Positions 15,470-24,268 of a stretch of 64,000 bases of DNA are shown here, piece after piece. Position 1 is the stretch's first letter; each line of letters begins with the position of its first letter. This DNA comes from Oscillospiraceae bacterium (lineage in GTDB: Bacteria > Bacillota > Clostridia > Oscillospirales > Acutalibacteraceae): NCBI GenBank assembly GCA_015066625.1, contig SVOC01000002.1:124001-188000 (forward strand), in the 5' to 3' direction. Below the pieces are notes generated by a model. It saw only the letters and a program-made list of their open reading frames with translations, did no database searches and was not told the origin of the DNA. Made by a program: the position numbers and the translations under genes.

Positions 15470-17932
15470 TTATTCTGCAATTACTTCCCAATCGCCGAGA
15501 TTACCCTGAATACTTTCGATGCTGAGTTTACCGTCAGTAAACGTAACTTTTGCAAGCACATCGGGTATGACAAGGGGGAAAGCAATATTTTTACATATCG
15601 GATTAAAGCTCAGCTTTTTGTTTTCATAGTCGATTTTAAGTCCCGATGCAGCTAAAAGTGTACTCCAGCTCGACATAGGTCTTGTGTAGTGGTGTCCGCA
15701 TTCCCAATGGTCCCAGAAGTGACCGAGCCTTAGCTGATTGCAGTGAATTGAATCAACTACGGTGTCCGATATTTCGGCTTTTCCGACAGCAAGTGCAAGA
15801 GCAGAGAAGGCATAACCTATACCTGTCCACACGGCGATAGTCTGACAGTTGTTGTACGTATCGATGCTTGTCCATCTGTTTTCTGGTACGGTAGCGTTGA
15901 CAAGTCCCTGCTCATTATCAAAATTATTTTTAAAAATAAACTCAATTACCGAACGGACTCTCTCATCGGGCAGATTGCCGTCAAGACCGATCATTCGCAG
16001 AAACCATTCACCGTCAAGCTGGTCTGTCATAAGTGATTCGTCAGTTTCGTTGTTGTTTCTCCAGAGGTTATAATACTCGCCGTTCCAGAGCTTTTCTTCA
16101 AGAGCTTTTTTGCCGTTAAGGAGTATATTGCTCCATTGGTCAGAGCGGGATTTATCACCGACTCTGTCGGCAATGAGCACAGCAGCTTTCAGAGCAGCCA
16201 GCCAAAGTATAGAAATATACACAGGTGTTCCCGAGAAATTCCAGGCGTCATAGGTGTTACGCTTGGTATCGAAATCGGGCAGACCGTCGTTATCCGTGTC
16301 GAGCAACCCCGTGGAATCCATCGCTTTTTTTACATTGCCCCAAAGCGATAAAAGATAATCTTTATCACCCGTAAAGAGGTAGTCACGAAGCACCATCAGA
16401 ACAAACTGCATATTTATATCGACACGGGCAAAACCGTTGTCCGAGCATTTCATATCGGGCTTGAAGGAATGATGTACTCTGCCGTCCTCTCGTTGGTACT
16501 CAGCCCCCATTTTCATCTGCTTTTTCTGCAAGTCGGGAAAAAGGCTGATAAGTGAAAAAGATGCGTGGTAGGTTATATCGGTTGTATGAAGTCCGCAGTA
16601 GCCAAGTCCCTCCCACAGACCGAATTTTCCGTTTTTATGATAAACGGAGCATTTTATCAGGGGTGATAGATTGGACGACCACGCATCGGGATAGATTGAG
16701 GGTAAATCGGTTGAGTAAAGAAGTTCGGAGAAAGTGGTGGCGGATTTAAAAATGCTGTTATAGCCTTTTTCAAGAAATCTGTTTGCGTCCAGAGAGTTTT
16801 TATAAAGAGTTTCGTAATAGTGGCCGAGCATTTCGCCGTCCTTTGCCGTAAGGTTCGGAAAATACCAGGTAAGAATAAAGCGGATGTTTTTCTTTTCACC
16901 GGGTTTAATAGTTACCTTAGAGCAAAGAGCACAGCCGCCGAAATCCTTGCCTCTTCTCTCATTGCGGTTGTAGCAGTTGTCAAGGAAGAAGATTTTATTC
17001 TCTCTTGAATCCAAAAAGTCGGGTTTGCAGTATAAAATCCGGCTGAGAATGGAAGCAACATAGGGATACTTTTTGAATTTCTCGCAAAGGGTATCAAGCT
17101 CGGCATCGCTCAATGAAGTTAAATCCTCGGGCAAGGGTTCGGGTTTTGTTCCGATGTCGGTATCGGGAAGACTGCCCTTTTCTCTGAAGCCGAACAGAAC
17201 GGATTCCTGCGTTACACCCAGTTTTGAATCGGCTATAAACTCCTTCATAAAGCGGTAGTAATCTGCCGTGATATAGGATTTATTACCGTCACCGCTTACG
17301 GAAAGGCATACGTCTCCGCAGCAAGGAGAATCTGATTTGCTTGCAGGCTCAATATGTACGGCATAACCGTTACCTACGGTATGAAGAGAGTTTACGTTAC
17401 CCTCGTCTTTATTTGCAAAGTCAGGCACAAGCGTACCTAAAAGACTGATTTCGATATCGCTGTCCGTGGGGTTTTCTGCAGTGAAATCCATATAAAAGCC
17501 CGGAGTGGATGAAATATCGGAGTTAAAGGGGACAAAGGGAGAAACCGCACGCAGGCTCAGTTTACACGAAAGTGCGCTGTCGGTATAGTCAAGGTCACAC
17601 ATCGGAAATCTGCCGTCAAAATCAATTCTTTCCACCGGCTTATTCCAGGCGAACATTCTGTACGAAAAATCGTCGGCATCGGTTTTCATACCGAGTTTTC
17701 GCACAACAGGAGCATTGTTGCCCCTCTTTTCACGCACGTAAAAAGAAAGCGCACCCGTGCTGCCCTCACCGTCATCAACCTTATCTTCAAAGCATACCCG
17801 TGTAAGCCTCGGCGGATTGGCTATCTGCCAGAAGTGAAACTCGCCGTCGGGCAAAAGCTCAACACTGCCGGCACCGATACCTCCCAAAGCAATACCGCTT
17901 GCGTGTGTTTTTACGGTTGTAATCCTTGCCAT
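15470..17932 (-). CDS. Glycoside hydrolase family 116 (beta-glucosidase / glucosylceramidase-like)
   Basis: 820 aa. The N-terminal half opens with GIALGGIGAGSVELLPDGEF, the hallmark of GBA2-N/GH116 proteins. The C-terminal half is an (alpha/alpha)6 barrel with DTDNDGLPDFD and NTYDAWNFSG, where Asp562 aligns with the acid/base of characterised GH116 enzymes. LWEGLGYCGLHTTDITYH probably carries the nucleophile. There is no signal peptide. GH116 enzymes remove beta-glucose or beta-xylose from aryl or lipid aglycones. It is divergent from the URO-D gene at 18116, with a shared regulatory region between them. Confidence 0.9.
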   Translation of the reverse strand: MARITTVKTHASGIALGGIGAGSVELLPDGEFHFWQIANPPRLTRVCFEDKVDDGEGSTGALSFYVREKRGNNAPVVRKLGMKTDADDFSYRMFAWNKPVERIDFDGRFPMCDLDYTDSALSCKLSLRAVSPFVPFNSDISSTPGFYMDFTAENPTDSDIEISLLGTLVPDFANKDEGNVNSLHTVGNGYAVHIEPASKSDSPCCGDVCLSVSGDGNKSYITADYYRFMKEFIADSKLGVTQESVLFGFREKGSLPDTDIGTKPEPLPEDLTSLSDAELDTLCEKFKKYPYVASILSRILYCKPDFLDSRENKIFFLDNCYNRNERRGKDFGGCALCSKVTIKPGEKKNIRFILTWYFPNLTAKDGEMLGHYYETLYKNSLDANRFLEKGYNSIFKSATTFSELLYSTDLPSIYPDAWSSNLSPLIKCSVYHKNGKFGLWEGLGYCGLHTTDITYHASFSLISLFPDLQKKQMKMGAEYQREDGRVHHSFKPDMKCSDNGFARVDINMQFVLMVLRDYLFTGDKDYLLSLWGNVKKAMDSTGLLDTDNDGLPDFDTKRNTYDAWNFSGTPVYISILWLAALKAAVLIADRVGDKSRSDQWSNILLNGKKALEEKLWNGEYYNLWRNNNETDESLMTDQLDGEWFLRMIGLDGNLPDERVRSVIEFIFKNNFDNEQGLVNATVPENRWTSIDTYNNCQTIAVWTGIGYAFSALALAVGKAEISDTVVDSIHCNQLRLGHFWDHWECGHHYTRPMSSWSTLLAASGLKIDYENKKLSFNPICKNIAFPLVIPDVLAKVTFTDGKLSIESIQGNLGDWEVIAE

Positions 17933-17962
17933 AATATCAACTCCAAAATTCTGATTGATAAT

Positions 17963-17991
17963 ATTATACAGTTGTTTATGAGCATAATCAA
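17963..17991 (-). promoter_or_regulatory. Promoter of the GH116 gene
   Basis: On the minus strand TTGATT (17991-17986) and TATAAT (17968-17963) are 17 bp apart. The -35 falls inside the palindrome of the shared element at 17971-17992. Confidence 0.75.
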
Positions 17992-18035
17992 CAAAAAAAT
18001 TCAGGTTGTATTTTGTGGTGTTTATGATATAATTT
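17971..18035 (+). promoter_or_regulatory. Promoter and putative operator of the URO-D gene (copy B of the shared element)
   Basis: 57 of 65 positions match the GH5 promoter element at 11957. The first 22 bp form an imperfect palindrome (GTTGTTTATG..CATAATCAAC, 18 of 22 symmetric). TTGTAT (18006-18011) and TATAAT (18028-18033), 16 bp apart with extended TG, form the plus-strand promoter. A second TGATATAAT at 18095-18103 lies too close to the start codon to be the main promoter. Confidence 0.7.
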
Positions 18036-18115
18036 AGGCAAGAATCAAAAATGCTTCTGAAACAAAGCCGATTTTTTGCATCCTTATTACATTTTGATAT
18101 AATTTAGGTGAGTAT

Positions 18116-19084
18116 ATGGACAGCACAGAAAGAGTACGCAATACGATTCTCGGCAAGGAAACCGACCGTCAGCCTATATACGGATGGCTCAAAGAAAATC
18201 TCGGCAATGAAATTTCAATGAAGCTCGGAAGCGTTGAAGCTTTTGAGGACAGATTTGAGTTTGATGCGGCACATATTTTCGGCGGTCCGTGGTCATTTGA
18301 CGGAGAGTCATTTGACCAAATCAGAAGTCGCCACAGTGAACTGACTCCCGATGTGCTTCTTGATTATAATCTTTTCACCGCACCCGATAATGATTCGGAT
18401 TTTGAGCAGGTAAAAAAAGAAATGGCCCATCATAAGCAGAGAGAACGATTCTGCTATATGCAGACACCCGGACTTTTTGAGCATTTTAACACGGTGTTCG
18501 GCATTGAAAACCACCTTTTATATACTGCACTTTATCCCGAAGAGCTCTGTGAGCTTTACAGACGGCAAGCTGAATGGACAATAAGATTTGCCGATAAATG
18601 CATTTCTCTCGGAACGGATATGATTCATATTTCAGATGACTGGGGTTCACAGAAGGATATGCTTTTCAGCCCCGACACATGGAAAGAAATCATATATCCG
18701 AATATGAAAATGGTTGTTGATCATATTCATTCCAAAGGAGCTTTTGCAAGCCTTCATTCAGACGGATGCATCAGAAAAGTGCTTGACGGCGTTCGTGACA
18801 TCGGATTTGATGTTGTTCATCCGTGGCAGGAAAATGCCGGTATGCCGCTTGATTTATATCTTGGAAATTACAGCAACGATTTTGCGGTTATGGGCGGCAT
18901 ATGCGTTCAGTCTGCAATCGGAATTATGAACAGAGAAGAGCTTGAAAAAGAAATCAGGAGGATTTTTTCGCTTCTCAAAGGAAAAAGATGGATATGCTGC
19001 ACCTCGCATTTTGTTCAGAAGCATTGCTCGGTTGAGGACCTTACCTTTGCGTATGAGCTGATATATAAGCTTGCAAGAGAATAA
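18116..19084 (+). CDS. Uroporphyrinogen decarboxylase-fold (URO-D) methyltransferase-like protein
   Basis: 322 aa. URO-D superfamily barrel as in MtaA/MtbA methylcobamide methyltransferases, not a heme enzyme: no hem neighbours, and SLHSDGCIRKVLDG carries the zinc-site His/Cys pattern of this group. DMIHISDDWGSQKDMLFSP is typical of the CmuA/MtaA branch. It is one of three URO-D proteins within 6 kb, and the only one on the plus strand. It is divergent from GH116 and convergent with the RACE gene. A methyl-transfer role on a corrinoid protein is inferred. Confidence 0.78.
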   Translation: MDSTERVRNTILGKETDRQPIYGWLKENLGNEISMKLGSVEAFEDRFEFDAAHIFGGPWSFDGESFDQIRSRHSELTPDVLLDYNLFTAPDNDSDFEQVKKEMAHHKQRERFCYMQTPGLFEHFNTVFGIENHLLYTALYPEELCELYRRQAEWTIRFADKCISLGTDMIHISDDWGSQKDMLFSPDTWKEIIYPNMKMVVDHIHSKGAFASLHSDGCIRKVLDGVRDIGFDVVHPWQENAGMPLDLYLGNYSNDFAVMGGICVQSAIGIMNREELEKEIRRIFSLLKGKRWICCTSHFVQKHCSVEDLTFAYELIYKLARE

Positions 19085-19086
19085 AA

Positions 19087-19130
19087 AATACCGCTTCAAT
19101 CGGTAACTCCGAAAGAAGCGGTATTCTATT
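19087..19130. terminator. Bidirectional terminator between the URO-D and RACE genes
   Basis: Stem AATACCGCTTC / GAAGCGGTATT (19087-19097 with 19115-19125), with A/T runs outside on both sides. Confidence 0.85.
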
Positions 19131-20515
19131 TAAAACATCATATTTTCGATAAACAAATCCGAAAAAGTCGGATTAGAGGATAAATCTACATAGGTTGATT
19201 TATCAATATATACAGCAAGTTCATTTTTCTCGCAGGCATACTTAACCGTGCCGAGCAGACTGCTGTTATTTATTGCAATGCATTTGTTTTTTAATTCTTT
19301 CGGGAGAAGTCCGGTTTCAGCAGCATTTTCAATATTGATTTTTGCGGAAAATCCGCCTGAAATATACATTTTGTCAACATCATCAAATGAAACATTTTTT
19401 ATTTTCATAAGAGTCAGAATTGCGGAATAAACCGCCGATTTTGCAAGCTGATACTGCCTTATATCGGCTTGGTTTATGTAAACACCGTCTGCAATTTCAA
19501 AGCATTCGCATTCCATAAAGCCTGTTTCGTCGATTTTTTCATTTTCGATTAACTCTGAAATGATATCAACAAGACCCGTGCCACAGATTCCCTTTGCAGG
19601 TGAATTCCCGACGGTTTTAACTTCATTTTGGGAATAAACACAGATTGCACCGTCTGTTGCACTCATACCGCAGGAGATATTTGCGCCCTCAAAGCACGGG
19701 CCTGCCGCAGCGGCGGTGCAAAGAGCGGATTTTTTGCTGAAAAGAATAATTTCTGCATTCGTGCCAAGGTCAATGAGCAGATTGTGCTTTCCGTTTTCGG
19801 GCATACCGACGAAATTCAGACCTGCGACCAGATCCGCACCCACAAAGGCGGCGATTGACGGCAAACTCTCAACGGTTTCAACGCCGATTATTCCGAGATT
19901 TTCTCCCTTTTCAGTTTTGCTTTCAAGGAATTCGGGGGTATAGGGTGCAACGCCCATAGCAGAACAGTCGATTCCGAAAAAGAGATGAAGCATGGTTGCG
20001 TTACCCGAAACATAAAGCTTTTCAATGTTTTGCAGATTAAATTCGGATATTATTAAATTGATTTCGGATATAACAGCTTTTTGCAGCTCATTAACTCCGT
20101 TTTTGCGGCAATAATCAATCCTTGTCATAACATCCGCACCGAAAGTCCGTTGAGGATTGGTGCGTGTTATGACTTTTATTATTTTCTTTTCATCAAGTGA
20201 AACAAGGGAAAGCGCAAGGGTTGTTGTACCAATATCAAGGGCATAGCAGAGATTATCGGTTATAACATTTGATTCCTCTGCACCCGTTTCGGAATAGATT
20301 TCACCGTCATTTTTGACGGTTACGGATATGTCGGATCCGATTATGTATTGACACGAAAGTTCTTCCTTGCCGTTGACGGTTACAACGCATTTTTTGCAGA
20401 TACCTTTTCCGCCGCAGGGGTGGTCAACGCTTTTGCCCGATTTAATAAGAATATCGGATAAAAGCGTGCAATTTTCTGCATATTCCGTTTTGCCGTTAAT
20501 TATTACCTTATGCAT
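19130..20515 (-). CDS. RACE-type reductive activator of corrinoid proteins (2Fe-2S + ASKHA ATPase)
   Basis: About 461 aa from the ATG at 20515 (a second ATG three codons earlier is possible). The N-terminal plant-type ferredoxin domain has HPCGGKGICKKC and a later SCQ. The DUF4445/ASKHA ATPase part has LDIGTTTLALSLV, DLGTNAEIILF, CGTGLVDIISEL and SGGFSAKINIENA. Proteins of this type (RamA/RACE, COG3894) reduce inactive cob(II)alamin back to cob(I)alamin at the cost of ATP. It overlaps the upstream URO-D gene, so it belongs to the corrinoid operon that begins at 23.85 kb. Confidence 0.9.
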   Translation of the reverse strand: MHKVIINGKTEYAENCTLLSDILIKSGKSVDHPCGGKGICKKCVVTVNGKEELSCQYIIGSDISVTVKNDGEIYSETGAEESNVITDNLCYALDIGTTTLALSLVSLDEKKIIKVITRTNPQRTFGADVMTRIDYCRKNGVNELQKAVISEINLIISEFNLQNIEKLYVSGNATMLHLFFGIDCSAMGVAPYTPEFLESKTEKGENLGIIGVETVESLPSIAAFVGADLVAGLNFVGMPENGKHNLLIDLGTNAEIILFSKKSALCTAAAAGPCFEGANISCGMSATDGAICVYSQNEVKTVGNSPAKGICGTGLVDIISELIENEKIDETGFMECECFEIADGVYINQADIRQYQLAKSAVYSAILTLMKIKNVSFDDVDKMYISGGFSAKINIENAAETGLLPKELKNKCIAINNSSLLGTVKYACEKNELAVYIDKSTYVDLSSNPTFSDLFIENMMF

Positions 20516-21497
20516 AAAGCTCATTTACCTTTTCAAAATATGCTTCAATGTTTTCCCATTTAGATGCCGCAGGAACATCACAGCCTGTTGAAATCATAAA
20601 GTTTTCAAACATCCCGCATTCGTCAAATACCCTCTGCACATCTGTTTTTATATCATCAGGCGTTCCTGTTCTGAACAAAACAGGATTAATGTTACCCATA
20701 ACAATTTTATCCTTCGGCAATTTTTCAAGCGTTTTTTTCAGATTGATTGCGTTGCCTAAATGGATGATATCCGCATTAAGCTCCGCTATCATATCAAGCA
20801 TATCTTCTGCCGCATTGCCGCAGTTGTGATAACAGATAATAAAGTTATCATCATCGACTGCATTAAATATTTCATTAACAAAGGGCATTGAGAATTCATC
20901 TGCAAGCGAGGGTGAAAGCAGACCTGCCGCAGGCTCAGCCATAATAACGCCGTCTGCACCGACAGCTTTGAACGCCTTTATATATTTGATTATAAATTCC
21001 GTTGCCTTTGAGAGCAGGATTTTAACCTCATCGGGACTGTCGAAGCATTCCATCATAAGCTCCGTCATATCAAAAAGTCTGCCTGCAAGGGAATAAGGAC
21101 CGATAACTCCGCAAAATACAGGAATATCGGTTATTTTTTCTTTTGCTTTTTTTACACCGTCAATACAGATTTGCGTTCTGCCTGCCCCGATATCAGGAAC
21201 GGTTATGCTTTCCGCATCGGTAATATCATCAATTATTCCCTTTTCAACCGCAGGAATGTCATCGTCATAAAAGCGGATTTTTGCACCGAAGGCTTCAGCC
21301 TCAACGGATAAATCCATCATATTGAGCGATGCACCGACGCTGCATTTTTCCGCTATTGCCTGCATTCCCTTGACCTGCATTTCTGCAGATGAAATAAGCT
21401 CGTTTACGCTTATTCCCAGTAATTGCGTTGAGGGAAGTGAAAAAATCGGAACGGTTTTGTTTTTATATTTTAATAATTCGATTGCTTTTTCTTTCAT
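20508..21497 (-). CDS. URO-D family methylcobamide methyltransferase (MtaA/MtbA-like)
   Basis: 329 aa. YHNCGNAAEDMLDM and STGCDVPAASKWEN carry the His-x-Cys and distal Cys that bind zinc in MtaA/MtbA, which move methyl groups from methyl-Co(III) to a thiol. Here the acceptor could be tetrahydrofolate or another thiol or pterin, because Clostridia lack coenzyme M; that is inference. AGGTGATTAT precedes the start. A short intergenic stretch with two inverted repeats separates it from the DUF2284 gene. Confidence 0.85.
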   Translation of the reverse strand: MKEKAIELLKYKNKTVPIFSLPSTQLLGISVNELISSAEMQVKGMQAIAEKCSVGASLNMMDLSVEAEAFGAKIRFYDDDIPAVEKGIIDDITDAESITVPDIGAGRTQICIDGVKKAKEKITDIPVFCGVIGPYSLAGRLFDMTELMMECFDSPDEVKILLSKATEFIIKYIKAFKAVGADGVIMAEPAAGLLSPSLADEFSMPFVNEIFNAVDDDNFIICYHNCGNAAEDMLDMIAELNADIIHLGNAINLKKTLEKLPKDKIVMGNINPVLFRTGTPDDIKTDVQRVFDECGMFENFMISTGCDVPAASKWENIEAYFEKVNELYA

Positions 21498-21516
21498 ATA
21501 ATCACCTGAATATTTT

Positions 21517-21558
21517 ATGCACCTTTTGGTGCATTCGGGTCGTCGGGTCGCCGACCCC
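21517..21558. repeat. REP-like paired inverted repeats
   Basis: Two small hairpins sit side by side: ATGCACC/GGTGCAT with a TTTT loop (21517-21534), and GGGTCG/CGACCC (21545-21557), the latter more GC-rich than its surroundings. There is no clear T-run, so this looks like a dispersed palindromic element or an RNA-processing site more than a terminator. It sits inside the corrinoid operon. Confidence 0.5.
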
Positions 21559-21566
21559 TACAGCTA

Positions 21567-22094
21567 TCAAAATAATATAACGCAAAAATAGGTTACGGTG
21601 TCTGCGCCGTTGTTATAATTGATTCCGATTTTCTTTGCAAGCTCAACAACATTGATTCCGCAGGCTTCAACCGACGGCACAGCCTTTTCGGGAAAACGGC
21701 ACGGAGAATCGGGATAGGTGCATTTTTCGCAAAGTCCGCAGCCCTCGCAGCCGAGTGCCATAAATTTTTTGCCGTCTGCTTGGAGTTGTTCGATTATATT
21801 CTGCAAAATACGTTTTGCACTTTTCTGACCCTCAACCATTCCCTCAAAATCAAAACTGTCCTCAAGGTCATATCTGCAGGTGAAAACACAAGCGGTTTTA
21901 TAGCTTTTGATTTTTCTTTCAAGCTCGTCAAGAGCACCGACACCCGGCGGACAAGTCCAGCAGGTGCCGTATTTACCGCAACGGTTTGCCTTGCACATAT
22001 CAACAACTGCCTGCGAAAACGGGATTTCATCAGGTTTGATCAGCTTATACTGAAATATGCCTGAACCAACAAGATACTTTTCTATATTCATCAT
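21567..22094 (-). CDS. DUF2284 cysteine-rich metal-binding protein
   Basis: 175 aa. It starts at 22094 and overlaps the corrinoid-protein stop (ATGA). Cysteines cluster as CKANRCGKYGTCWTCPPGVG and CEGCGLCEKCTYPDSPC, the arrangement of the DUF2284 family, likely holding Fe-S clusters. The ACGINV segment is also typical. Members are often found with corrinoid methyltransferases in anaerobes, but no biochemical function is firmly known. Its position between the corrinoid carrier and MtaA-like genes suggests electron transfer or corrinoid reduction. Confidence 0.85.
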   Translation of the reverse strand: MMNIEKYLVGSGIFQYKLIKPDEIPFSQAVVDMCKANRCGKYGTCWTCPPGVGALDELERKIKSYKTACVFTCRYDLEDSFDFEGMVEGQKSAKRILQNIIEQLQADGKKFMALGCEGCGLCEKCTYPDSPCRFPEKAVPSVEACGINVVELAKKIGINYNNGADTVTYFCVILF

Positions 22095-22723
22095 CGGCAA
22101 AGCTCAACGGCGGCATCAGCGGCACTTGCGGCATCGGACGTGTATTTGTCCGCACCAATCTGATTGCAGAATTCTTCGGTAACGGGTGCACCACCCACCA
22201 TGATTTTAACCTTATCTCTGATTCCTGCATTTTCAGCCGCTTTAACAACATCCGCCATAACTTCCATAGTGGTTGTAAGAAGTGCCGAGCAGCAGATAAT
22301 CTGACATTCCTGCTCAATGGCAGTATTTACAAAGGTTTGGGGCGAAACATCTGTTCCAAGGTCAACAACCTCAAGACCCTTGCCCTCCATCATCATTTTG
22401 ACAAGGTTTTTGCCGATATCATGCAAATCGCCCTGAACGGTGCCGATGCAGACCTTGCCAGTTGACTGAACGCCGTCTTCAACAAGCAGGGGCTTTAAAA
22501 TCTGCATACCCATATTCATTGCTCTTGCGGCAACAAGAACTTCGGGAACATAAACCTCGTTGTTTTTAAACTTTTCACCTATAATATTCATACCCGAAAG
22601 CAAACCTTCGCCCAGAATCTGCGCTGCGGGAAGTCCGTCATCAACAGCCTTTTGAACAAGCTCCTTGACAATTTTAGCCTTGCCTTTCTGAAGATTCTCG
22701 GATATTTCAAGATAAATACTCAT
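22091..22723 (-). CDS. Corrinoid (B12-binding) methyl-carrier protein
   Basis: 210 aa. It has an N-terminal helical cap (B12-binding 2 domain, residues 1-85). A Rossmann B12-binding domain follows, with GDLHDIGKNLV (base-off/His-on DxHxxG motif), SALLTTTMEVM and MVGGAPV. This is the MtaC/MtbC/MttC layout: a small protein that carries the methyl group on cobalamin between two methyltransferases. AAGGAGAATTGCT precedes the start. It lies 11 nt after the URO-D gene. Confidence 0.95.
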   Translation of the reverse strand: MSIYLEISENLQKGKAKIVKELVQKAVDDGLPAAQILGEGLLSGMNIIGEKFKNNEVYVPEVLVAARAMNMGMQILKPLLVEDGVQSTGKVCIGTVQGDLHDIGKNLVKMMMEGKGLEVVDLGTDVSPQTFVNTAIEQECQIICCSALLTTTMEVMADVVKAAENAGIRDKVKIMVGGAPVTEEFCNQIGADKYTSDAASAADAAVELCR

Positions 22724-22734
22724 AGCAATTCTCC

Positions 22735-23853
22735 TTAAAGTCTGATTTTCTTTATTTCATCTGCGTAATACTGCACAAGCTCAAATTTTGTGCCGGGCAT
22801 AAGTCTGTGGTCAGGGCACGGAATAAATCCGCCCATTGCTGCAAGACGCTTTATTCTTTCAATTTCAGCATCAACCGCCGCCTTATCCTTGCGCAGAGCG
22901 GTTTTATCCATACCGCCAACGCCCAGCATACCCTTGCCGTATTTCTCTCTTGCAGGCTCAAACTGGTCGCCCCATACTCCGATTTCAATTGGAAACATTG
23001 TGTTGACTCCGTTTTCAAACCATGTGGGGAGTAATTTATCCGTCACGCCGTCGCAGTCGAGTGAAATTATGTCAATGCCGTATTCATGGCATAAATCGTT
23101 ACGCTTTTTATAATGCTTTGCACAGAGCTCATCAAAGATTTCGGGCGAAAGCAAAGGCCCGTTTTTGAAGCAGATATCCTCCCAATAATGAGCAAAATCA
23201 AATTTTGCACCCGTTTCAAGAATTGCCTTTGCGCATTGATACTGCATTTCGGCATATGTATCAACAATATCCGCAAACAAATCCTCGTCCTCGTCATACA
23301 TAAGATAACTCATGCCGACAACCGATGTCATGTCACGGATATTTCCGAGAACACTTCCGAGATTAAGACCGATGGGGCGTTCCTTATCTCGTGTTTCGTT
23401 GAAGTTTCTGAAATATTCAAAATCAACTCTCTCGGGAGAATACTGCATTTTGGGCTTATAGAGAGTTTCAAACGCCTCTCTGTCCTTGAGAGTGTAGTCA
23501 TCTTCAGAAGGGATTGAAGTTATACCCGGCTTAATGCGTTCAATAACGCCGACACTGTTGAGAACTCTTCGTGAGCCGTCGGGCAGAATTTCAAGTTCCT
23601 TTGTTTCAAATCGGGGATAAAGTCCGTTGTTTGCACCTCTTGTGCAGGACCAGTTGAAATCCCAGCCGATAAGCTTATCGAGGATTCTGTCCTTTTCGTT
23701 GCCGTCCCAATTATTCTCTGCAAGCTCTTTCGGGATTTTCCCCTGCTCTGCCCATTCAACAAGCAGTTCACCCCAATAACCGAAGTGAACGGCAGGCAGA
23801 CGGTCTGCATCCTTATAGTGAAGGATGTTCATGGCACGCTCTCTGTTAGTCAT
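22735..23853 (-). CDS. URO-D family protein, candidate substrate:corrinoid methyltransferase
   Basis: 372 aa. URO-D barrel with the N-terminal DRLPAVHFGYWGE and LDCDGVTDKLLPTWFENGV, and a late GGMDKTALRKDKAA. It is the first gene of the corrinoid operon. A TGATATAAT extended -10 lies upstream (ATTATA at 23885-23890 on the plus strand) and AAGGAGATTTTCT precedes the start. No MtaB, MtbB, MttB or MtrH-like methyltransferase is nearby, so this protein is the best candidate for the enzyme that takes a methyl group off the substrate. The substrate is unknown. Confidence 0.82.
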   Translation of the reverse strand: MTNRERAMNILHYKDADRLPAVHFGYWGELLVEWAEQGKIPKELAENNWDGNEKDRILDKLIGWDFNWSCTRGANNGLYPRFETKELEILPDGSRRVLNSVGVIERIKPGITSIPSEDDYTLKDREAFETLYKPKMQYSPERVDFEYFRNFNETRDKERPIGLNLGSVLGNIRDMTSVVGMSYLMYDEDEDLFADIVDTYAEMQYQCAKAILETGAKFDFAHYWEDICFKNGPLLSPEIFDELCAKHYKKRNDLCHEYGIDIISLDCDGVTDKLLPTWFENGVNTMFPIEIGVWGDQFEPAREKYGKGMLGVGGMDKTALRKDKAAVDAEIERIKRLAAMGGFIPCPDHRLMPGTKFELVQYYADEIKKIRL

Positions 23854-24268
23854 AGAAAATCTCCTTATTTTCCATTATAATTGAATTATATCACATCATT
23901 CCGCTGAAATAAATATGGTTTTTTGTTTTGATTATTTAGTCTCTGCAACAAAACCATATATGTAAAATCTACGTACAATTCTCAAACCGAGATATGGACA
24001 GAGATTTTTTAATTTTCTTCTTATTGAGCTGTTGGTATATTAAGTAAATAAACCACCGGAGTTACTTCATATGTAAACTTTCAATAGCTATAATATAACT
24101 AAATAATACTTATCAAAAGAATTCATCTGAATATATAATAAATCACCACATCATCCCTCTTTTTCTTACTGCAGAATTATAAATAAAATCTGTTTTAAAT
24201 TCAAGTGTTGCAAAAACATGCTGTGCGAATTATAATTTAAATATAAATAAAATTTCAGAGGTAACTTT
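23854..24268. other. 415-bp AT-rich divergent intergenic region
   Basis: No gene could be supported here. It holds the -10 region of the corrinoid operon on the left and the GH36 promoter on the right. The middle has only AT-rich low-complexity sequence and no strong hairpin. Confidence 0.8.
24208..24236 (+). promoter_or_regulatory. Sigma-A promoter of the GH36-GH32 operon
   Basis: TTGCAA (24208-24213), a 17-bp spacer and TATAAT (24231-24236), 33 bp before the GH36 start. Confidence 0.8.

Noticed and set aside
18095-18103. A second TGATATAAT just before the URO-D start at 18116
   Set aside because: It would place the transcript start within the ribosome site; the conserved promoter at 17971-18035 is a better candidate.
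18116-23853. URO-D proteins as heme biosynthesis enzymes (HemE)
   Set aside because: No other heme genes are present, and corrinoid carrier and RACE genes lie between them, so methyl transfer is the better reading.
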